From JBAXGW01 sp037139195 (GTDB lineage: Bacteria > Bacteroidota > Bacteroidia > Bacteroidales > JAHJDW01), in assembly GCA_037139195.1 (NCBI GenBank), contig JBAXGW010000054.1, forward strand, positions 1 to 31,385: a stretch of DNA of 31,385 nt, read 5' to 3'. Shown here one piece after another: positions 21,477 through 29,327 of the stretch. The position numbers and the translations under genes were made by a program. The notes beneath the pieces are model-generated. The model had not been told where the DNA came from and made no database searches. It was given only the letters and a program-made list of their open reading frames with translations. How positions within the stretch are numbered: position 1 is the stretch's first letter; each line of letters opens with the position of its first letter.

Positions 21477-24380
21477 ATGAAAATTAAAATTTATTTAATT
21501 GCTGTTCAGTTGTTTGCTGCAAGTTTTTTGTTCTCACAGCAGTCGACTAAAATTAATTTTGAGCAATACAAGCTTAAAAATGGATTAACAGTTTTTCTTA
21601 ACGAAGACCACACTGCTTCTAAAGTAATGGGTGCTGTTATTGTGAAGGGTGGTGGCAAAAGAGACCCGAAAGATGCCACCGGAATTGCTCATTATTTTGA
21701 ACATATTATGTTTAAAGGAACCGATAATCTTGGAACAATAGATTATAAATCAGAAAAAGTTTTTCTTGATAGTATTGAATTGAACTATGAAATACTTGGT
21801 AAAACTCAAGATGAAAAAGAGCGTGCGAAAATTCAATTGAGAATTAATGAACTATCTATTAAAGCGGCTCAATTTGCTATTCCAAATGAATTTGACAAAG
21901 TTGTGAATGGTATGGGTGGTGCAAATGTGAATGCTTTTACAAGCAATGATAATATAGTTTATTTTAATGAGTTTCCTGGTAATCAAATGAATAAATGGAT
22001 TGAATTGTATAGTGATAGATTTGTAAATCCTGTTTTTCGCTTGTTTCAATCGGAATTAGAAACTGTGTATGAAGAGAAAAATATGTCGATGGATCAATTC
22101 TTCAATCAGATGTTTGAGAGTTATATGAAGAATTTTTATAAAAAACACCCAAATGGTCAGCAGACAATTTTGGGTTCTGTTGATCATCTTAAAAATCCAT
22201 CGCTTAAAAAAATGCGTGAATATTATAATACTTATTATGTTGCTAACAATATGGCTTTAGTATTTACTGGCGATTTTGATGCCAAAGCTTTAAAGCCATT
22301 GATTGAAGAAAAGTTTGGAAAATGGAGATCTGCAGATGTTCCAGCTATGCCCGATTATAAAGAAGAGCCATTTAAAGGTAGAGAACAAGTAAATGTTCGA
22401 TTAACACCAGTTAGAATTGGAATGTTAGGATATAGATGTGTGCCTCAAGGACATCCAGATCAAAACGTAATTGATGTTATTTCTAATTTGCTATCGAATG
22501 GCTCAACTGGTTATTTTGATAAATTAACAAGTGATAATAAATTATTAGCAGCACAATTCATGAATTTATCTCACCCTGATATTGGCGGTTTAGGTGTTTT
22601 GTTTGTTCCTAAAATCGTGGGTCAAAAAATGGGAAATGCTGAAAAGTTGGTAATTGAGCAAATTGAACGTATAAAAAATGGCGATTTTACCGATGAAATG
22701 CTGAATGCAACAAAATTGCAATTGAAAATGAGCTTTTACGAGAATATTGAGAATAGCACTTGGCGTGCTTATACCATTATAGATGTTTTTAACCAAAATA
22801 AAACGTGGGATGAGGCAATGAAGTATCCCGAGGAAATTGAAAAGGTTACAAAGCAAGATATTATTGATGTAGCAAAAAAATATTTTGGCAACGATTATTT
22901 AGCTTTTTATTCTAAAACTGGTATTCCTAAGAAAACCAAGCTTAAAAAACCTCCTTATAAACCTATTCTTCCTCCAAATTCAGAAGCAAAATCTGAGTTC
23001 GCTAAGAAAATTGAAGCAATGCCAGAAGTGTTTAATGAAAAAAGATTTATAGAATTTAATCCAGCTACTGCTCCAAATGGCAAAGTGGATGTGTCTGTTG
23101 GCGATATAAGCAATAATATTCATTATTTTTATACTGAAAATCCAATTAATCAGATATTTACACTTAATTTAAAATATGGCGTTGGAACAGCAAAACTGTT
23201 TTTGCTTGATAATGCAAATGCCTATATTGGTTTTATTGGAACTAATGATATGTCGTATGATGATTTTCAAATGAAATTGAGTGCTTTAGGTGGCAGTATG
23301 TATACCAATGCTGATAAAAATTATTTTAATGTTGAAATTAAAGGTTTAGATGAAAACTTCAATGCTATTGTTGATTTGGTTTCAAATTATCTTAAAAACA
23401 TGAAGGCTGATGATAAGCAGCTAGAAAAGTTGACTCAATGGGCTAAGGCAGAGCGAAAAATGGAAACAAAAGAACCGTTTTCAATTTCTTCGGCATTGAA
23501 GGATTATTCGATGTATAAAAATGAATCCGCATTTTTGAAACGATTGTCTATAAGCCAAATAAAAGCACTTAAGTCGGATTCATTAATAAGTGTTGTGAAA
23601 AAAGCATTGCAATACGAAGCAGAATACGCTTATGTTGGAACGAAAAAAATGGAAGATGTAATTGCAAAATTGAAGTCGGATTTAGTTTTAACAAATAACC
23701 CAATTAAATCAGAGTCGCCTCAATATTTCAAAAGAGCTGATTACACCGAAAATACTATTTACTTTGTTGATAATAGCAAAGCAGTTCAGAGTCAAATTGC
23801 TATTTGGACTAATAGTAATCAGACAAGTAAACAATCAAAATTGATGGCTGAGCCTTTTAATAAGTATTTTGGAGAAGATATGAATTCGCTTGTGTTTCAA
23901 GAAATAAGAGAATTTCGTTCGTTTGCTTATATGGCTTACGCATATTATTCTCCAGCCTTTAAAATAGGTGATTTGGGTAGTTTGAATGGCATGATGAGTA
24001 CACAATCGGATAAAACAATTGATGCATTAAAAGTATTTATGGGTTTATTTAAAGATATGCCTCAAAAACCTGAGCGATTAGATTTGATAAAGAAAGCGAT
24101 AGATCAATCAGTAAATACGAACAGAGGTTCTTTCAGAGATTATTATTACAGCGTATCTTACTGGAAAAAACAAGGATATAATGATGATCCCAAAAAAGAA
24201 TATTTGAAATATTATAAAAACATGTCGTTTAATGATATAACTGATTTTTATAAAAATAATTTCGAAAATAAACCATTAGTTATCTGTATTGTAGGCGAAA
24301 AGAAACGTGTAAATATGGATGAATTAAATAAAATGGGGAAAGTGATTGAGCTAAAAACATCAGATATTTTTCGCAAATAA
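21477..24380 (+). CDS. secreted M16 family zinc peptidase (two-half, 967 aa)
   Basis: Protein of 967 residues with a signal peptide (MKIKIYLIAVQLFAASFLFSQ), so it is periplasmic or outer-membrane associated. The inverted zinc motif H72-Y-F-E75-H76 is intact in the N-terminal half, with downstream acidic residues E193-E200 (S-E-L-E-T-V-Y-E-E-K) as the distal ligand region. An insertion of about 50 residues between them, rich in charged helix, is typical of this Bacteroidota subfamily. The C-terminal half (about 540-967) repeats the M16 fold without HxxEH, as in pitrilysin-type peptidases, where the second half closes over the substrate. Peptides are the likely substrate. It is a single gene with a strong terminator at 24404. 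Confidence 0.93.
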   Translation: MKIKIYLIAVQLFAASFLFSQQSTKINFEQYKLKNGLTVFLNEDHTASKVMGAVIVKGGGKRDPKDATGIAHYFEHIMFKGTDNLGTIDYKSEKVFLDSIELNYEILGKTQDEKERAKIQLRINELSIKAAQFAIPNEFDKVVNGMGGANVNAFTSNDNIVYFNEFPGNQMNKWIELYSDRFVNPVFRLFQSELETVYEEKNMSMDQFFNQMFESYMKNFYKKHPNGQQTILGSVDHLKNPSLKKMREYYNTYYVANNMALVFTGDFDAKALKPLIEEKFGKWRSADVPAMPDYKEEPFKGREQVNVRLTPVRIGMLGYRCVPQGHPDQNVIDVISNLLSNGSTGYFDKLTSDNKLLAAQFMNLSHPDIGGLGVLFVPKIVGQKMGNAEKLVIEQIERIKNGDFTDEMLNATKLQLKMSFYENIENSTWRAYTIIDVFNQNKTWDEAMKYPEEIEKVTKQDIIDVAKKYFGNDYLAFYSKTGIPKKTKLKKPPYKPILPPNSEAKSEFAKKIEAMPEVFNEKRFIEFNPATAPNGKVDVSVGDISNNIHYFYTENPINQIFTLNLKYGVGTAKLFLLDNANAYIGFIGTNDMSYDDFQMKLSALGGSMYTNADKNYFNVEIKGLDENFNAIVDLVSNYLKNMKADDKQLEKLTQWAKAERKMETKEPFSISSALKDYSMYKNESAFLKRLSISQIKALKSDSLISVVKKALQYEAEYAYVGTKKMEDVIAKLKSDLVLTNNPIKSESPQYFKRADYTENTIYFVDNSKAVQSQIAIWTNSNQTSKQSKLMAEPFNKYFGEDMNSLVFQEIREFRSFAYMAYAYYSPAFKIGDLGSLNGMMSTQSDKTIDALKVFMGLFKDMPQKPERLDLIKKAIDQSVNTNRGSFRDYYYSVSYWKKQGYNDDPKKEYLKYYKNMSFNDITDFYKNNFENKPLVICIVGEKKRVNMDELNKMGKVIELKTSDIFRK

Positions 24381-24403
24381 TTACTGTTTGTAAAGCTTTG
24401 ATT

Positions 24404-24440
24404 AAGAGTCTGCTGATTTTATTGGCAGACTCTTTGTTTT
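24404..24440 (+). terminator. terminator of the M16 peptidase gene
   Basis: AAGAGTCTGC (24404-24413) pairs perfectly with GCAGACTCTT (24425-24434), followed by TGTTTT. Confidence 0.85.
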
Positions 24441-24515
24441 AAATGAACAATTCTTAATTGACTTTGAATACTTGAGCTAAATATTACGCTCATTTAATGA
24501 AAGCTCTTCGATTTA

Positions 24516-24574
24516 CTTCAACACCGCTCAGTAACCACCGCTCAGAGTGACCGTCAGACTGAGCGGAGTTGAAG
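24516..24574. repeat. dispersed hairpin repeat (CCGCTCAGTAACC family), copy 2
   Basis: CTTCAACACCGCTCAGT (24516-24532) pairs with ACTGAGCGGAGTTGAAG (24558-24574) at 16 of 17 positions. It shares CCGCTCAGTAACCACCGCTC with the copy near 11370 and the TTCAACTC-GCTCAG arm with 5197-5210. It lies in the 391-bp gap between the M16 and rpsA genes. The remainder of that gap holds a terminator, a promoter and the rpsA leader. Confidence 0.8.
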
Positions 24575-24662
24575 TCTAAAAGGAAAAGGAATAAATTGCT
24601 TGCGGATTTATGGATAGAAAATAATGTGTTTATTTTTATTTTATTAATCAATAAATATTTCA

Positions 24663-24670
24663 TAAATTTG
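24663..24670 (+). promoter_or_regulatory. -7 element of rpsA (TAAATTTG)
   Basis: TAAATTTG fits TAnnTTTG. The implied start near 24677 leaves a leader of about 95 bases before the rpsA ATG, longer than for most genes here. Confidence 0.55.
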
Positions 24671-24682
24671 CACCCTTATTTC

Positions 24683-24739
24683 TGGGGGTATAAAATAATT
24701 GATTATTAACCAGTTTTAGCAAAATGTTAGGCACTCCCA
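24683..24739 (+). promoter_or_regulatory. possible structured leader of rpsA
   Basis: TGGGGGT (24683-24689) can pair with ACTCCCA (24733-24739), with one G-T wobble, enclosing about 43 bases. S1 represses its own translation in E. coli, so a leader structure is plausible, but the pairing is short and untested. Confidence 0.3.
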
Positions 24740-24771
24740 ATAACAAAGAACTAAAACATAGCTATTTTTAA

Positions 24772-26625
24772 ATGACAGAACAAGAAAATTTCATGGCTGA
24801 AATTTTAGAAGAAAACAGCCCTGTAGTAGAAAAAACAGTTTCTCCAGCAGATTTTGACTGGAATTCAATCGGTAAAAAACAAGAACTTTATTCTGAAGCC
24901 GATAGAAAACAAATGGAAGACATGTATGATGATACTTTGCGTTCAATTTCTGAACATGAAGTTATTGATGGAACATTAGTTGCATTCAATAGCCGCGAAG
25001 CAATCGTTAACATTGGTTACAAATCAGATGGTATAATCCCTTTTAGCGAAATCAGATACAAAACTGACGTTAAAATTGGTGATATTATTGAGGTTTATGT
25101 TGAATCACAAGAAGATACAAACGGTCAATTATTATTATCTCATAAAAAAGCTAGAGCTCTAAGATCATGGGAACGTGTTAATTCAGCTTTAGAAACAGAA
25201 GAAATTATCAATGGTTATGTTAAATGCCGTACAAAAGGTGGCTTAATCGTTGATGTATTTGGTATAGAAGCATTCTTACCAGGATCACAAATTGATGTTA
25301 AACCTATCAGAGACTACGATGTATTTGTAGGTAAAACAATGGAATTCAAAGTTGTTAAAATCAATAATGAATTTAAAAATGTGGTTGTTTCTCATAAAGC
25401 TCTTATCGAAGCTGAACTTGAACAACAAAAAATCGAAATCATTGCTAAACTTGAAAAAGGACAAATCCTTGAAGGTACCGTTAAAAATATCACTTCTTAC
25501 GGTGTATTCATCGACCTTGGTGGCGTAGATGGTTTAATTCATATTACTGACCTTTCTTGGGGACGTATTAATCACCCAGAAGAAATCGTTAAATTAGATG
25601 AGAAAATCAATGTTGTAATACTTGATTTTGATGATGCTAAAAAACGTATTGCTCTTGGATTGAAACAATTACAATCACATCCTTGGGATGCTTTAGATGC
25701 TGAATTGAAAATTGGTGATAAAGTAAAAGGAAAAGTTGTTGTAATTGCTGATTATGGCGCATTTATCGAAATAGCAGCTGGTGTTGAAGGTTTAATTCAC
25801 GTTTCAGAAATGTCGTGGTCGCAACATTTAAGAAGTGCTCAAGATTTCTTAGCTGTTGGTAACGAAGTAGAAGCTGTAGTTTTAACTCTTGACAGAGACG
25901 AAAGAAAAATGTCTTTAGGCTTGAAACAACTTATTCCAGATCCATGGATTGATATCGATAAAAAATATCCTTTAACTTCAAAACACAAAGGTACAGTTCG
26001 TAACTTTACAAACTTTGGCGTATTTGTTGAATTAGAAGAAGGTGTTGATGGATTAATTCATATTTCAGACTTATCATGGTCGAAAAAAATTAAACACCCA
26101 GCTGAATTTACAAAAATCGGTGACGAAATAGAATTAATCGTTCTAGATATCGATAAAGAAAACCGTAGATTAAGCTTAGGTCACAAACAGTTAGAAGAAA
26201 ATCCATGGGATGTATTCGAAACTATATTCACATTAGATTCAGTTCACCAAGGAACAGTTCAAACTATTAACGATAAAGGTGGCGTAGTTGTTCTTCCTTA
26301 TGGCGTTGAAGGTTTTGCACCAGTTAAACATTTAACAAAAGAAGATAATTCAATGTTGAAAGTTGACGATGTAGCTGACTTTAAAGTAATTGAATTCTCT
26401 AAAGATGCTAAGAAAATTATCGTTTCTCATTCTAAAATTTTCCAAGATGAAGCAGAAGAAGTAAAAGCTGTTGAGTTAAAAGAAAAGAAAAAAACAGAAT
26501 CTGAAAGCAAAAAAGCAGTGAAAAAAGTTAAAGATAATGTTGAGAAATCTACATTGGGCGATTTAGACGTTCTTTCAAATCTTAAATCTTCATTAGAAGA
26601 AGAAGAAAAAAATGCGAAGAACTAA
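24772..26625 (+). CDS. rpsA: 30S ribosomal protein S1
   Basis: Protein of 617 residues with six S1 RNA-binding domains. The beta-barrel cores begin near G-T-L-V-A-F-N-S-R-E-A-I, G-Y-V-K-C-R-T-K-G-G-L, G-T-V-K-N-I-T-S-Y-G-V-F, G-K-V-V-V-I-A-D-Y-G-A-F, G-T-V-R-N-F-T-N-F-G-V-F and G-T-V-Q-T-I-N-D-K-G-G-V. Domains 3-5 carry the strongest consensus, with V-D-G-L-I-H-I-(S/T)-D-L-S-W. S1 binds mRNA on the small subunit and helps start translation. This matters in a phylum that makes little use of Shine-Dalgarno pairing. The N-terminal segment (M-T-E-Q-E-N-F-M-A-E-I-L-E-E-N) is acidic and the C-terminal tail (about 560-617) is highly charged, K/E-rich. A perfectly placed terminator follows. Confidence 0.97.
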   Translation: MTEQENFMAEILEENSPVVEKTVSPADFDWNSIGKKQELYSEADRKQMEDMYDDTLRSISEHEVIDGTLVAFNSREAIVNIGYKSDGIIPFSEIRYKTDVKIGDIIEVYVESQEDTNGQLLLSHKKARALRSWERVNSALETEEIINGYVKCRTKGGLIVDVFGIEAFLPGSQIDVKPIRDYDVFVGKTMEFKVVKINNEFKNVVVSHKALIEAELEQQKIEIIAKLEKGQILEGTVKNITSYGVFIDLGGVDGLIHITDLSWGRINHPEEIVKLDEKINVVILDFDDAKKRIALGLKQLQSHPWDALDAELKIGDKVKGKVVVIADYGAFIEIAAGVEGLIHVSEMSWSQHLRSAQDFLAVGNEVEAVVLTLDRDERKMSLGLKQLIPDPWIDIDKKYPLTSKHKGTVRNFTNFGVFVELEEGVDGLIHISDLSWSKKIKHPAEFTKIGDEIELIVLDIDKENRRLSLGHKQLEENPWDVFETIFTLDSVHQGTVQTINDKGGVVVLPYGVEGFAPVKHLTKEDNSMLKVDDVADFKVIEFSKDAKKIIVSHSKIFQDEAEEVKAVELKEKKKTESESKKAVKKVKDNVEKSTLGDLDVLSNLKSSLEEEEKNAKN

Positions 26626-26643
26626 TTTTTTTCAATAATATTA

Positions 26644-26674
26644 AAAATCCTCAAGAAATTGGGGATTTTTTTTT
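26644..26674 (+). terminator. terminator of rpsA
   Basis: AAAATCCTCAA (26644-26654) pairs with TTGGGGATTTT (26659-26669) across GAAA, with one wobble, then a T-run. Confidence 0.9.
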
Positions 26675-26684
26675 GTCAATAATC

Positions 26685-26715
26685 TTGATTATTAAAGAAA
26701 AATAATGTAGGTTTG
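26685..26715 (+). promoter_or_regulatory. promoter of the T9SS protein-rnz-kinase cluster
   Basis: TTG (26685-26687) lies 20 bp before TAGGTTTG (26708-26715), which fits TAnnTTTG. It stands between the rpsA terminator and the ATG at 26738. Confidence 0.55.
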
Positions 26716-26737
26716 CTTTAAACTAAAAACTAAAAAC

Positions 26738-27487
26738 ATGAAAAAAAGACTTTTACCTTTACTTATTATTAGCGTTTTGTTTGTTGCTAAAGCCAATGCT
26801 CAATATTGCATACCAGATGTAAATTTTAATACAGAGGGTTATTCGCCTGATACCACTGCAAATTTAGATACCGCTTTTGCATCGGTTTATTATCAGGATG
26901 TAATTACTATCAATGCTCCAGTTGATACACTTGTGAGCGGTGTTACAGCAACGATAGATTCCCTTGTTATTACTGGTGTTACAGGATTGCCCGCATCAAT
27001 AACGTACCAATGTAATAATAATAGATGTAAAATACTTGGTGGAGCGAAAGGTTGTATTCAATTTGTTGGAACTCCTCTTTTAAGCGATGTAGGAACTTAT
27101 AATTTAATAATAAATGTAAGTCTTTCCGTAAAAGTTTTTGCGCAACCGTTTACATATCCTTCTTATGCTAAAACAGGTTATAAGTTAATTGTTGCAGCAC
27201 CAAATGGGATAGAAGACCAACAACGCATGGGAGCTAGATTGTTTCCTAATAGCCCAAATCCATTTAGCCAAAGCACTGCAATTCGTTATTATTCTGAAAG
27301 TTCTGATAATTACGAGTTTTCTGTTTATGATGCTTATGGGAAAAAAGTTGCTACTGAAATGTTAAAAGCAAATAGCGGCGATAATACGTATCAATTTGTT
27401 TCAAAAGGTTTATCTGAAGGTTTGTATTTCTATACTTTGAAAAATGATAGAGGCGCAATAACACAAAAAATGATGATTATAAAATAA
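26738..27487 (+). CDS. T9SS type A sorting domain protein
   Basis: Protein of 249 residues with a Sec signal peptide (ending A-K-A-N-A-Q, cleavage near residue 22). The middle region (about 23-155) is a small beta-rich domain with V-T-G-L-P-A-S-I-T-Y and S-D-V-G-T-Y-N-L-I, which resembles the Ig-like fold of cadherin- or PKD-like domains. It has five cysteines (C24, C91, C97, C105 among them) that could form disulfides. The C-terminal 90 residues (L-F-P-N-S-P-N-P-F-S, then G-L-Y-F-Y-T-L and K-M-M-I-I-K) are a type IX secretion sorting domain. The protein should be exported to the cell surface or medium. Its stop codon overlaps the rnz start (TAATG), so the two are probably translationally coupled although their functions look unrelated. 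Confidence 0.88.
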   Translation: MKKRLLPLLIISVLFVAKANAQYCIPDVNFNTEGYSPDTTANLDTAFASVYYQDVITINAPVDTLVSGVTATIDSLVITGVTGLPASITYQCNNNRCKILGGAKGCIQFVGTPLLSDVGTYNLIINVSLSVKVFAQPFTYPSYAKTGYKLIVAAPNGIEDQQRMGARLFPNSPNPFSQSTAIRYYSESSDNYEFSVYDAYGKKVATEMLKANSGDNTYQFVSKGLSEGLYFYTLKNDRGAITQKMMIIK

Positions 27488-28407
27488 TGAGTTTTTCTCT
27501 TACCATACTTGGAAACAGTTCGGCCACACCTACTAAAGACCGTTATCCAAGTTCACAGTTATTAAATATCCAAAATCAATTTTTTTTAATTGATTGCGGC
27601 GAAGGTACCCAGATGCGTTTAAAACATCTGGGTATTAAATTTTTGAAAATCGATCATGTTTTTATTAGTCACTTGCATGGCGATCATTTCTTTGGGCTGG
27701 TTGGTTTAATTTCAACAATGCATTTGTTTGGAAGAACCAAAGTTCTGAGAATTTATGCGCCTTTGGCATTAAAAGAAATTATAGAAATTCAATTGAAAAG
27801 CTCTGAAACCCAATTGAATTTTCAAATTGACTACGTTGTTTTGCGCGAGAATCAACAAAGCACAATATTTAACTCGAAGAATCTAAAAATCTGTTCTTTC
27901 CCTTTAAAGCATCGAATTCCAACTTGGGGTTTTATCTTTAATGAAAAGGAAAAGCCACTGAATATTAAGCCAGAAATAATTGCAAAATATCATTTAACCG
28001 TTGAGCAAGTTCTTGAAGTTAAAAATGGTTCTGATATTGAAGTTGATGGAGAGGTTTTGAATAATTTTAATATAACATATAGCAATTTCAAACCTAAAAG
28101 TTTTGCATATTGTTCCGATACAATTTTCGATTTGTCTATTGTAGATTATATAAAAGACGTAGATGTATTGTATCACGAAGCAACTTTCTTAAAAGAATTA
28201 GCTCATATAGCTAAAGAAAAATTTCATTCAACGGCAGAAGAAGCTGCTATTATTGCTAGTGAAGCAAAATGCAAGCTGCTTATAATTGGTCATTATTCTG
28301 CTAGGTATGATGATTTAACACCATTGCTTTCTGAATCAAAAGCAATTTTTGATAAAACAGTTTTAGCCGAAACTGATTATACGTTTAATTTAAGAGAAAT
28401 AATATGA
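27487..28407 (+). CDS. rnz: ribonuclease Z
   Basis: Protein of 306 residues, a metallo-beta-lactamase fold endonuclease that removes the 3' trailer of tRNA precursors. The zinc motif S-H62-L-H64-G-D66-H67 is intact. The N-terminal L-G-N-S-S-A-T-P-T block and the P-L-K-H-R-I-P-T-W-G-F segment (near 140) are family signatures. Y-C-S-D-T (near 204) and G-H-Y-S-A-R-Y (near 270) supply the remaining ligands. The length is typical of the short bacterial RNase Z. The start overlaps the previous stop by one base (TAATG), and its stop overlaps the next start (ATGA). Confidence 0.96.
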   Translation: MSFSLTILGNSSATPTKDRYPSSQLLNIQNQFFLIDCGEGTQMRLKHLGIKFLKIDHVFISHLHGDHFFGLVGLISTMHLFGRTKVLRIYAPLALKEIIEIQLKSSETQLNFQIDYVVLRENQQSTIFNSKNLKICSFPLKHRIPTWGFIFNEKEKPLNIKPEIIAKYHLTVEQVLEVKNGSDIEVDGEVLNNFNITYSNFKPKSFAYCSDTIFDLSIVDYIKDVDVLYHEATFLKELAHIAKEKFHSTAEEAAIIASEAKCKLLIIGHYSARYDDLTPLLSESKAIFDKTVLAETDYTFNLREII

Positions 28408-29246
28408 TAGTTATAGCTGATAGCGGTTCTTCCAAAACCTTGTGGAAATTAATAAATAAAGAAGGCGATATTAAAACCTATACTACAAAAGGATATAACC
28501 CATATCATATTGATAGTGATGGTATTGTGGAAGATTTAAGAACCCATTTGTATCATGAAATTGAAGACGAGCATGTTGACTATGTTTTCTTTTATGGTGC
28601 TGGCTGCTCTACCGAAGCTAAGTGCGATATAGTTTCTTTAGCTCTGCGTATTATATTTCCTTATGCCGAAGTGATGGTAACCCACGATATGCTTGGTGCT
28701 GCCAGAGGAACTTTGAGTAGGAGAGAAGGCTTGGTAGGGATTTTGGGTACGGGTTCTAATATTTGTTTATACGATGGAACCGAAATTACCAAAGGAATTA
28801 CTTCTTTGGGCTATGTTTTGGGAGATGAAGGTGGTGGTGTTTATTTAGGAAAGATGCTTTTGAAAACATTTATGGGCGATTTTATGCCCGAGCATCTTAG
28901 CAAAGAGTTTATTGAAACATATAAACTTAACAAAGAAGATATTTTAGATGCGATATATAAAAAACCACAGGCAAATAGGTTTATGGCATCGTTTAGCACA
29001 TTTTTATTGCCACGAATTGAAGACGACTTTGTACGAAGCGTAGTTTGGAAAAACTTCTCCGACTATTTCGATTATATGGTTTCGCTAATTCCAAATTACA
29101 AAAGCTATCCAATGCAGTGCATAGGCTCAATAGGATTTCATTTTTCTGATGTGTTGAAAGACGTAGCCCGCTCAAAAGGCGTAAGTTTGGAGCAAATTCA
29201 TCAATCTCCAATTGAAGGCTTGGTTAAATATCATTTGGAGCATTAG
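28404..29246 (+). CDS. BadF/BadG/BcrA/BcrD-type ATPase, probable N-acetylglucosamine kinase
   Basis: Protein of 280 residues from the actin-fold sugar kinase/ATPase group, cytoplasmic. The phosphate-1 loop is A-D-S-G-S-S-K-T-L-W (5-14), phosphate-2 is G-I-L-G-T-G-S-N-I (about 112-120), and L-G-D-E-G-G-G-V-Y-L-G (about 138-148) is the BadF-family connecting motif. Relatives in Bacteroidota are often labelled N-acetylglucosamine kinase; that would salvage amino sugar from wall turnover, but the substrate is not settled by sequence. It has no iron-sulfur cysteines of the benzoyl-CoA reductase activase kind. It overlaps rnz by 4 bases and is the last gene of the cluster, ending at a terminator. 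Confidence 0.88.
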   Translation: MIVIADSGSSKTLWKLINKEGDIKTYTTKGYNPYHIDSDGIVEDLRTHLYHEIEDEHVDYVFFYGAGCSTEAKCDIVSLALRIIFPYAEVMVTHDMLGAARGTLSRREGLVGILGTGSNICLYDGTEITKGITSLGYVLGDEGGGVYLGKMLLKTFMGDFMPEHLSKEFIETYKLNKEDILDAIYKKPQANRFMASFSTFLLPRIEDDFVRSVVWKNFSDYFDYMVSLIPNYKSYPMQCIGSIGFHFSDVLKDVARSKGVSLEQIHQSPIEGLVKYHLEH

Positions 29247-29256
29247 TTGATAATAA

Positions 29257-29294
29257 AAAAACTCCGATTAAACTTTTGGTTTATCGGAGTTTTA
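29257..29294. terminator. bidirectional terminator between the kinase and propeller genes
   Basis: AAAACTCCGATTAAAC (29257-29272) pairs with GTTTATCGGAGTTTT (29279-29294, approximately) with one bulge. A-runs on the left and T-runs on the right serve both convergent genes. Confidence 0.87.
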
Positions 29295-29327
29295 TTTGTC
29301 AAGACTTTAAAGGTTTAATAGGTGTTT

